From Actinomycetes bacterium (lineage in GTDB: Bacteria > Actinomycetota > Thermoleophilia > Solirubrobacterales > 70-9): a stretch of DNA of 5,188 nucleotides. Where the stretch lies: NCBI GenBank assembly GCA_023434465.1, contig JAEYSQ010000175.1, positions 1 to 5,188 of the forward strand. Direction: 5' to 3'. Of the stretch, positions 1 through 5,188 are shown piece by piece (position 1 is the stretch's first letter; every line of letters begins with the position of its first letter). The notes under the pieces are model-generated. The model ran no database searches and was not told the DNA's origin. It saw nothing but the letters and a program-made list of their open reading frames with translations. Position numbers and translations under genes: made by a program.

Positions 1-777
1 ATCAGGGTGGGCAAACCGGTGACCGAGGCACCCGGGATCGACTGGGACCGCCCGCTCGACGGACTTACGGCGCTGGTGACCGGGGCTTCGCGCGGGATCG
101 GCGAATCAATCGCCCGCCCCCACGCCCGCGACGGCGCAACGGTGGTCGGCCTCGACATCCCCCCGGCCGCGGAGGAGCTCGACGCCGTGACCCCCGAGCT
201 CGGCGGTCGCTCGATCGCCCTCGACATAACCGCCGAGGATTCCCCCGAGGCGGTCACGCGGGAGCTGAGCGACGGGGTCGACGTGATCGTCCACAACGCC
301 GGCGTGACCCTGGACCGGACCATCGCCAAGATGCCAGAGGACCGCTGGAGCCGGCTGATGGAGATCAACCTCTCCTCGGAGGAACGGATCAATGACGAAA
401 TCCTCTCCCGGGACCTGCTTCGCCCGAACGGCCGGATCATCTGCGTTTCCTCGATGTCGGGCATCGCGGGCAACTCCGGCCAGACCAACTACGCCGCCTC
501 GAAGGCGGGCGTGATCGGCATGGTCGAGGCGATGGCACCGGAGATGGCCCAACGGCGGGCAACGATCAATGCCGTGGCGCCCGGCTTCATCGAAACCCGG
601 ATGACCGCGGAGATGCCCTTCGGTCCCCGTGAAGTCGGTCGCCGGCTCAGCAGTCTCTCCCAGGGAGGCAAGCCGGTTGACGTGGCGGAAACAATTGCCT
701 ACTTCGCCAGTCCGGCCTCGACGGCAGTCAACGGTGTAACCCTTCGGGTCTGCGGTCAGAACCTGCTCGGAGCATGA
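1..777 (+). CDS. fabG4: High-molecular-weight 3-oxoacyl-ACP/CoA reductase, FabG4-like (5' partial)
   Basis: This is the C-terminal short-chain dehydrogenase/reductase domain of a FabG4-type enzyme, which interconverts 3-oxoacyl and 3-hydroxyacyl thioesters using a nicotinamide cofactor. Numbering from the GTG at position 7, the Rossmann motif TGASRGIG is at residues 25-32, HNAG at 96-99, and the catalytic Asn121, Ser149, Tyr162 and Lys166 are all present. Asp50 at the end of the second strand suggests NAD(H) rather than NADP(H) preference. The tail (REVGRRLSSL, then QGGKPVDVAETIAYFASPAS, ending RVCGQNLLGA) is what I recall from mycobacterial FabG4 (Rv0242c), a protein of about 450 residues with an extra N-terminal flavodoxin-like domain. 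The frame is open to position 1, so I read this as a truncated long protein; the GTG at 7 is probably internal, although an ordinary FabG of about 250 residues starting there cannot be excluded. The stop overlaps the next gene. An Arg-Pro-His run at residues 37-39 is unusual for the helix after the glycine motif. Confidence 0.88.
   Translation: MRVGKPVTEAPGIDWDRPLDGLTALVTGASRGIGESIARPHARDGATVVGLDIPPAAEELDAVTPELGGRSIALDITAEDSPEAVTRELSDGVDVIVHNAGVTLDRTIAKMPEDRWSRLMEINLSSEERINDEILSRDLLRPNGRIICVSSMSGIAGNSGQTNYAASKAGVIGMVEAMAPEMAQRRATINAVAPGFIETRMTAEMPFGPREVGRRLSSLSQGGKPVDVAETIAYFASPASTAVNGVTLRVCGQNLLGA
769..772 (+). promoter_or_regulatory. Ribosome binding site GGAG inside the end of fabG4
   Basis: GGAG lies within the last codons of the reductase gene, just before two tandem ATG codons at 774 and 777. 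It is 1 nt from the first and 4 nt from the second, so spacing favours the second ATG. The ATGA overlap points to translational coupling between the two genes. Confidence 0.45.
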
Positions 778-1685
778 TGACCGCACTCGATTCGTCGCCG
801 TCCATCTTTCCGCTGTATCTGAAGGCGGCGTTGCCGATCATTCCCGGGGCCTCCACCCTGCCCTTCGTGCCCGGCGGAGGCACCGAGATTCCGGACGGCC
901 TGGGCTTCGAGCTCACCGGCGTGGTCAGCGACCCGAAACGTGTTTCCGACTACGCGAGGATCTGCGGCTTCCGGCTCCGCGATTCGTTGCCTCCGACCTA
1001 TCCGCACCTCCTCGCCTTCCCGCTTCAGATGGCGATCATGAGCGACGGATCATTTCCCTTCGGAGCGGTAGGTCTGGTCCACATCGAGAACCGGGTGACC
1101 CAGCTCCGGCCGGTCGGCATCACCGAGCCGCTTGACATCAAGGTGACCCCCACCCCGCTCGCGGACCATCACAAGGGCCAAGTTTTCTCGCTCCTGACCG
1201 AAGCAAGCGTGGCCGGTGAGGCGATCTGGTCCGAGACCAGCACCATGCTGCGGCGAGGCAAGAGTTCCGAAAACGCAGCGCCCGATCGCGGGCTAGCCGT
1301 CGAAGCGCTCGACCCGGAAACCCCCGCCAGCGCCAACTGGAAGCTCCCCGGTGACCTCGGCCGCCGATACGGCGCGATCTCCGGGGATAGGAACCCGATC
1401 CACATGCACGCCCTGACCGCGAAGCCGCTCGGGTTCTCGTCGGCGATAGCCCACGGCATGTGGACCAAGGCGAGGGCACTGGCCCAGCTGGAAAGCCGCC
1501 TGCCCGGGTCGTTCACGGCGGAGGTCAGGTTCCGCAAACCGATCTTCCTTCCGGCCCGGGTCGAGTTCGCGTCGATCGAGACCTCGGGCCAGACCCTCTT
1601 TTCCGTGCGCGGCGCTCGCGACCGGACCCCTCATCTTGACGGAAGCGTCCGCGCCAACCCCCCAACCGCGAAAGCGAGCAACTGA
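774..1685 (+). CDS. htdX: MaoC-family (R)-3-hydroxyacyl-thioester dehydratase / enoyl-CoA hydratase, HtdX-like
   Basis: This 303-residue protein looks like a double hot-dog enzyme that reversibly hydrates 2-enoyl thioesters to (R)-3-hydroxyacyl thioesters. The C-terminal hot dog carries the hydratase-2 signature: YGAISGDRNPIH at residues 199-210, followed by GFSSAIAHGMW at 220-230. Asp205 and His210 are the expected catalytic pair, with Asn207 between them. The N-terminal half (about 45-160, including PTYPHLLAFPLQMAIMSDGS and GLVHIENRV) matches the non-catalytic hot dog of actinobacterial HtdX proteins. Mycobacterial HtdX (Rv0241c) is about 280 residues and is encoded directly after fabG4, the order seen here. 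The start is given at the ATG at 774, overlapping the upstream stop by 4 nt; ATG 777 is one codon shorter and better spaced from GGAG. The last dozen or so residues look unconserved. Chain length and substrate cannot be read from the sequence. It probably works with the neighbouring reductase in fatty acyl-CoA oxidation, or in the reverse direction. Confidence 0.88.
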   Translation: MMTALDSSPSIFPLYLKAALPIIPGASTLPFVPGGGTEIPDGLGFELTGVVSDPKRVSDYARICGFRLRDSLPPTYPHLLAFPLQMAIMSDGSFPFGAVGLVHIENRVTQLRPVGITEPLDIKVTPTPLADHHKGQVFSLLTEASVAGEAIWSETSTMLRRGKSSENAAPDRGLAVEALDPETPASANWKLPGDLGRRYGAISGDRNPIHMHALTAKPLGFSSAIAHGMWTKARALAQLESRLPGSFTAEVRFRKPIFLPARVEFASIETSGQTLFSVRGARDRTPHLDGSVRANPPTAKASN

Positions 1686-1686
1686 A

Positions 1687-3030
1687 ATGAGCAGCGAGAA
1701 CGGTCAGGGACTGGCCGACAAGACCATGGGCTCAAGCCTCAAGGCACTCAGCTGGATCGCCGGTTCGCGGATCCTCGACCGCCTGAAGATCCGCAGCCAG
1801 TTCGAACGCACGGTCTTCCAGTCGACCAAACACGGAATGCGGGCGGCGACCAGCGCCGGACGCAGCTTCAGGAAGGCTTCCAGCCTCGGAAAACCGGTCC
1901 GTCAGCAGAGCGGATCCAGCTCCGGACTGTTTGACCTGACTCCGACCGACGAGCAACAGATGTTCATCGAGGCAGGGCAGGCATTCGCCGCAGCCGAGAT
2001 CCGCCCGGCCGCCGCCCGGGCCGACCAGGAAAAAGCCGTCCCGGGAGAGCTGCTCACCCAGGCCAGCGACCTCGGGATCGGCACGCTCGGCATCCCCGAG
2101 GAGTTCGATGGCGTGCTTGGCGAACAATCCGCCGTGACCTGGGTTCTGATCGCCGAAGCGCTCGCCCACGGGGACCTCGGCATCGCCTATGCGGCGCTCG
2201 CCCCGGGAGCCGTGGCAACGGCGATCGGACGCTGGGGTGATGCCGATCAGCAGGCGACCTACCTGCCGGCCTTCACCGGCGAGCAGCCACCCGCCTCGGC
2301 GTTGGCGATCCTCGAACCGCGGCCCCTGTTTGACCCCTTCGGGCTCGAGACCACCGCTACCCCGGCAGCCGATGGGGGCTGGACCCTGAACGGCACCAAG
2401 TCGCTGCTCGCGCGACCCGGAGACTGCGAATTGTTCGTGATCGCGGCGGCGACCGCGCCGGGCGAAAACGCGCTCTTCATCGTCGAATCAGGCAGCGAAG
2501 GACTCACCTGGGAGCCCGAGCCCGCGATCGGTCTGCGAGCCGCCACGACCGGCCGGATCGTGCTTGACGACGTCAAGCTTCCAGCCGGCGCGGCGCTCGG
2601 AGCCGAGTCCGAGCGCAGATCGAACTACGCGGACTGCGTGGCAGGCTCCCGGATCGCCTGGGCCGCCCTTTCGACCGGTACCGCGCAATCCGTGCTCGAC
2701 TACGTGATCCCCTACGTGAACGAACGCCAGGCCTTCGGTGAACCAGTGTCGAACCGTCAAGGCGTCGCTTTCCAGGTCTCGGATATCGCAGTCGAAACCA
2801 ACGGAATCAGACTGGTCACCTACCGCGCGGCGAGCCGTGCCGACCGGGGAGATTCATTTGCCCGGGAAGCAGCCCTGGCTCGCAAACTTGCCGCGGCCAA
2901 AGGAATGGAGATCGGTTCAGCCGGGGTGCAGTTGCTCGGCGGCCATGGCTACGTCAAGGAACACCCGGTCGAACGCTGGTACCGGGACCTGCGGGCCGCG
3001 GGCGTGATGGAGGGCGCCCTGCTCGCCTAG
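1687..3030 (+). CDS. fadE24: Acyl-CoA dehydrogenase, FadE24-like, with basic N-terminal extension; predicted FAD-site-contributing partner subunit
   Basis: Acyl-CoA dehydrogenases make the trans-2 double bond in acyl-CoAs, passing electrons from FAD to ETF. I chose the ATG at 1687 (447 residues), 1 nt after the htdX stop; an in-frame TTG at 1636 would add 17 residues but overlap htdX by 50 nt and has no visible ribosome site. Residues 1-80 are a Ser/Arg/Lys-rich extension; the fold begins at LFDLTPTDEQQMF (81-93). The adjacent-subunit FAD signatures are intact: ERQAFG (346-351), Gln358 and QLLGGHGY (415-422). The usual TExxAGSD flavin-loop motif is replaced by LEPRPLFDP (209-217), and the chain ends five residues after Glu442-Gly443, without the normal EGTxQIQ segment. 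These traits, the extension and the HPVERWYRDLRA tail match what I recall of mycobacterial FadE24 (about 468 residues), encoded beside fadE23. I infer that it forms a heteromer with the next gene product. The family assignment is strong; the exact symbol rests on memory. Confidence 0.85.
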   Translation: MSSENGQGLADKTMGSSLKALSWIAGSRILDRLKIRSQFERTVFQSTKHGMRAATSAGRSFRKASSLGKPVRQQSGSSSGLFDLTPTDEQQMFIEAGQAFAAAEIRPAAARADQEKAVPGELLTQASDLGIGTLGIPEEFDGVLGEQSAVTWVLIAEALAHGDLGIAYAALAPGAVATAIGRWGDADQQATYLPAFTGEQPPASALAILEPRPLFDPFGLETTATPAADGGWTLNGTKSLLARPGDCELFVIAAATAPGENALFIVESGSEGLTWEPEPAIGLRAATTGRIVLDDVKLPAGAALGAESERRSNYADCVAGSRIAWAALSTGTAQSVLDYVIPYVNERQAFGEPVSNRQGVAFQVSDIAVETNGIRLVTYRAASRADRGDSFAREAALARKLAAAKGMEIGSAGVQLLGGHGYVKEHPVERWYRDLRAAGVMEGALLA

Positions 3031-3047
3031 GCCCGGCCTTGGCACGC

Positions 3048-3054
3048 GAAAGGA
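3048..3054 (+). promoter_or_regulatory. Shine-Dalgarno site for the fadE23-like gene
   Basis: GAAAGGA sits 4 nt before the ATG at 3059 and supports that start. It is the clearest ribosome binding site in the window, and it precedes the one gene of the cluster that does not overlap or abut its predecessor. Confidence 0.7.
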
Positions 3055-3058
3055 ACCG

Positions 3059-4267
3059 ATGATCTATCTCGAAACACCGAAGAAGTTCCGGCCCCTGGTC
3101 ACCCAGGCCAACCACGTCGCCCGCGAGATCTTCCGGCCGATCTCACGCAAGTACGACCAGGCTGAACATGAGTACCCGAAGGAACTCGACCTGCTGGCTT
3201 CGCTGATCGACGGCATGAACGAAGGTTCCGGCATGGGCGCCGGCGCGGCCGGAGTCAGCGGCGACGACGACAGCGGGTCCGACGGCAACCGCAACGGCTC
3301 CAACCTCTCGACCGTGCTCAGCATCATCGAGCTCTGCTGGGGTGACGTCGGTCTGCTGCTCACGATGCCCGGCCAGGGCCTCGGCAACTCGGCCATCGCC
3401 TCCGTCGCAACGGAAGAGCAGATGAAGCTGTACGGCGGGAAGTGGGCCGCGATGGCGATCACCGAGCCGGAAGCCGGCTCCGATTCCGCCGCGATCCGGA
3501 CGACCGCAAGGCTCGACGGTGACGAGTACGTCCTGAACGGAGAGAAGATCTTCGTCACTTCCGGTGACCGGGCCGACCTGGTCGTGGTCTGGGCCAGTCT
3601 CGACACCTCGATCGGCCGGGCGGCGATCAAGTCCTTCATCGTCGAACGCGACAACCCGGGCCTGAAGCTGGACCGCCTCGAACACAAGCTCGGCATCCGC
3701 GCATCGGACACCGCCAACTTCACCCTGCAGGACTGCCGGGTACCGAAGGAGGCGCTGCTCGGTTCGCCCGAAGTCGACGTGAAGAAGGGCTTCGCCGGCG
3801 TGATGAAGACCTTCGACAACACCCGCCCCCTGGTCGCCGGGATGGCGCTCGGGGTGACGCGAGCGGCGCTTGAAGAAACGAAGCGCCAGCTCGAGGATGC
3901 CGGCATACCGATCGACTACGACTCCCCCGCCCTCAGCCAGCCGGCCGCCGCGGCGCGTTACCTGGAGATGGAAGCGGATTACGAAGCGGCCCTCCTGCTT
4001 ACCCTCGAGGCCGCCTGGATGGCCGACAACAGGAAACCCAACTCGCTGGAGGCGTCGATCGCCAAGGCGAAGGCCGGCCGCACCGGAGTCGATGTGACCC
4101 TCGGCTGTGTCGAGCTCTGCGGAAGCGTCGGGCTCGGGGAGACGGAGCTGCTCGAGAAATGGTCCCGCGACGCGAAGATCCTCGACATCTTCGAAGGCAC
4201 CCAGCAGATCCAGCTGCTGATCGTCGCCCGACAGCTGCTCGGAAAGACTTCGGCCGAGCTCAAATAG
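3059..4267 (+). CDS. fadE23: Acyl-CoA dehydrogenase, FadE23-like, catalytic-base subunit of a predicted heteromer
   Basis: This 402-residue flavoprotein oxidises acyl-CoAs to 2-enoyl-CoAs. The N-terminal helices (about 1-130) carry a Gly/Ser/Asp-rich insert at 56-82. The flavin-loop motif AITEPEAGSD is intact at 133-142 and is followed by the beta domain with VTSG at 166-169. The catalytic base position is filled by Glu379 in FEGTQQIQ (378-385). In contrast, the ERxxFGxxxxxxQ motif that normally binds the FAD pyrophosphate of the neighbouring subunit is absent: the region reads TKRQLEDAGIPIDYDSPALS (274-293). The QLxGGxGY motif is degraded to ELCGSVGL (352-359). This loss complements that of the preceding gene product. 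Length, the GMNEGS-type linker and the ending LLGKTSAELK fit mycobacterial FadE23 (about 401 residues) as I recall it. It is probably the last gene of the operon, since a 167-nt gap and an unrelated gene follow. Substrate length is not readable from the sequence. Confidence 0.87.
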   Translation: MIYLETPKKFRPLVTQANHVAREIFRPISRKYDQAEHEYPKELDLLASLIDGMNEGSGMGAGAAGVSGDDDSGSDGNRNGSNLSTVLSIIELCWGDVGLLLTMPGQGLGNSAIASVATEEQMKLYGGKWAAMAITEPEAGSDSAAIRTTARLDGDEYVLNGEKIFVTSGDRADLVVVWASLDTSIGRAAIKSFIVERDNPGLKLDRLEHKLGIRASDTANFTLQDCRVPKEALLGSPEVDVKKGFAGVMKTFDNTRPLVAGMALGVTRAALEETKRQLEDAGIPIDYDSPALSQPAAAARYLEMEADYEAALLLTLEAAWMADNRKPNSLEASIAKAKAGRTGVDVTLGCVELCGSVGLGETELLEKWSRDAKILDIFEGTQQIQLLIVARQLLGKTSAELK

Positions 4268-4434
4268 CCGGAAGCCTTCGATCAGGTTCGTGTGGGGTCT
4301 CGCGGTCAGTCGGCGACGCTTGACAGACTCGGAGCATCGAACGCGACCCACGACAGCGGGCTGAAGCGAGGACGGCCAGGGAACGATCCCGGCGACGTGG
4401 ATCCGGCCCGGACAATTCTCGCTGGCATGGTCGC
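4268..4434 (+). other. Intergenic gap between the lipid operon and the cell-envelope gene
   Basis: I see no RNA gene, no GC-rich hairpin followed by a T-run, and no complete promoter. A perfect TTGACA occurs at 4320-4325, but nothing resembling TATAAT sits 16-18 nt downstream. Weak inverted repeats are present: GATCC at 4385-4389 with GGATC at 4399-4403, and GTCAGTC near 4305 with a one-mismatch partner near 4322. Neither looks like an intrinsic terminator. A promoter for the downstream gene would be expected here if it is transcribed separately. Confidence 0.5.
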
Positions 4435-5188
4435 CTGCGGATCTCTCGCCGAGTCGTCTGGCTCCTCGTCGGCATCTGTGTCCTGCTCGTCTGGGTGTTT
4501 TCCGGACTTGTGCTTCGGGCGCTGAACTCCGGAGAGGTACTTGCCGGCACAAGCATGGCGGGAATCGAACTCGGAGGACAGTCGCGTGAAGAAGCAGCGG
4601 AGCTGATCGCCGGGATCGAGCCGCTGTCCGCGAAGCTGACTAGTACCCGAAAGACCTTCACGGTGCGCGCACCCCAGGCCGGATTGGTGGTCGATGTCGA
4701 CGAAAGTGCCGACCGGGCCTACTCGTCCGGGCGGTCGGGGGTCGGCGCGGTCCTCAAAGGGCCTTTGACCTTCTTCGGGGAGCGCGAACTCGAGGTTGTC
4801 TACGGGCCCGTCAACCCGAAGCGGTTGACCCGTACCGTGAACCGGATCGCCGGGCAGATCGACCGGAAGCCGTTCCTCGGAGCGCTGGCGATCGAGCCCG
4901 ACACGCTCGAAGTGGCAGTCGTGGAGCCCCGGGCAGGAGTCGTCGTGCGACGCGGTGCCGGCCAGACGTTGCTTGCGACTTTCCGGGAAGGACGGGAGTC
5001 AATGGAGATTCCCGTCCGGCGAGAGGCGGCTCCGAGCGAGGCCGAAGTTCAGGCGGTCGCCCGTGACGCCGAGCGCTACCTGCTGAAACCCGTCCGGATC
5101 CGCACCGCCGGGGGCCCCGTGACCTTTGCTCCGTCGAAGCTGGCGAGAATCCTGACCGTCGAAACGGACGCTGGCTCGGGCCCGGGGG
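4435..5188 (+). CDS. Membrane-anchored peptidoglycan-binding protein, VanW/YkuD-associated type (3' partial, start uncertain)
   Basis: This frame is open from a TGA at 4321-4323 to the right edge. Numbering from the CTG at 4435, a short basic segment (RISRR) precedes one transmembrane helix (about residues 7-27, VVWLLVGICVLLVWVFSGLV), giving an N-in, exported topology. Next comes the segment typical of these proteins, VLAGTSMAGIELGGQSREEA (35-54). Then come two stretches resembling the putative peptidoglycan-binding domain (PF12229 type): roughly 74-102 (TFTVRAPQAGLVVDVDESAD) and 223 to the edge (RTAGGPVTFAPSKLARILTV). The catalytic or VanW domain would lie beyond the window, so VanW-like and L,D-transpeptidase versions cannot be distinguished. 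No ATG, GTG or TTG precedes the membrane helix in this frame. CTG 4435 is used here as a placeholder; GTG 4495 or 4510 would cut into the helix. The likely role is in cell-wall biogenesis, unrelated to the upstream operon. Confidence 0.72.
   Translation, partial: MRISRRVVWLLVGICVLLVWVFSGLVLRALNSGEVLAGTSMAGIELGGQSREEAAELIAGIEPLSAKLTSTRKTFTVRAPQAGLVVDVDESADRAYSSGRSGVGAVLKGPLTFFGERELEVVYGPVNPKRLTRTVNRIAGQIDRKPFLGALAIEPDTLEVAVVEPRAGVVVRRGAGQTLLATFREGRESMEIPVRREAAPSEAEVQAVARDAERYLLKPVRIRTAGGPVTFAPSKLARILTVETDAGSGPG

Noticed and set aside
106..786. 226-codon minus-strand open frame opposite the reductase gene
   Set aside because: His/Arg/Gly-rich shadow; the plus strand carries intact SDR catalytic motifs throughout.
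1636..1686. Upstream TTG start for the fadE24-like gene
   Set aside because: It would overlap htdX by 50 nt without a visible ribosome binding site; ATG 1687, 1 nt after the htdX stop, is more natural.
3064..3906. 280-codon minus-strand open frame
   Set aside because: Ser/Arg/Pro-rich antisense shadow of the fadE23-like gene, with no family resemblance.
4320..4348. Possible sigma-70-type promoter with perfect TTGACA
   Set aside because: The -10 position at 17-nt spacing reads GC-rich and unlike TATAAT; a chance hexamer match is likely.
4289..4352. Imperfect inverted repeat after the fadE23-like stop as a terminator
   Set aside because: The arms (about 4289-4304 and 4342-4352) pair only with bulges across a 37-nt loop, and no T-run follows.
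4292..4525. 77-codon plus-strand frame starting GTG in the gap before the envelope gene
   Set aside because: Composition is Ser/Gly/Cys-rich with no known motif, and its 3' half overlaps in another frame the DNA encoding the transmembrane helix of the envelope protein.
3143..4552. Long 469-codon minus-strand open frame
   Set aside because: It lies antisense to the well-supported fadE23-like gene and beyond; its translation is Arg/Gly/Val/Asp-rich with no recognisable domain, as expected for a shadow frame in high-GC coding DNA.

Overview
The window is high-GC DNA that reads as Actinomycetota. The protein types (a high-molecular-weight FabG4-like reductase, an HtdX-like MaoC dehydratase, paired FadE24/FadE23-like acyl-CoA dehydrogenases, and a membrane-anchored VanW-type peptidoglycan-binding protein) fit that phylum. 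A deep lineage such as Thermoleophilia/Solirubrobacterales is my guess from overall flavour, not something the sequence proves.

Positions 1-4267 hold four tightly packed plus-strand genes that look like one operon. They are the 3' part of a fabG4-type ketoacyl reductase (cut by the left edge), an htdX-type hydratase/dehydratase (4-nt overlap), a fadE24-type acyl-CoA dehydrogenase (1-nt gap) and a fadE23-type acyl-CoA dehydrogenase (28-nt gap, clear Shine-Dalgarno). Together they could perform three of the four steps of a beta-oxidation cycle: dehydrogenation (FadE pair), hydration (MaoC/HtdX) and 3-hydroxyacyl oxidation (FabG4). A thiolase is not in view and may lie to the left. The most interesting point is that the two FadE proteins have lost complementary halves of the acyl-CoA dehydrogenase active site. 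This predicts an obligate heteromer with one composite FAD site per heterodimer.

Positions 4268-4434 are a short gap with no convincing terminator, promoter or RNA gene. From about 4435 to the right edge an open frame encodes the N-terminal part of a membrane-anchored protein with peptidoglycan-binding-type repeats, of the kind that precedes VanW or YkuD domains. It has no ATG, GTG or TTG start before its transmembrane segment. Either a CTG start is used or the sequence has a one-base indel near the start. This gene appears functionally unrelated to the lipid operon.

I found no mobile elements, tRNA or rRNA genes, CRISPR arrays or long repeats. The long minus-strand open frames are high-GC shadows of the genes described.
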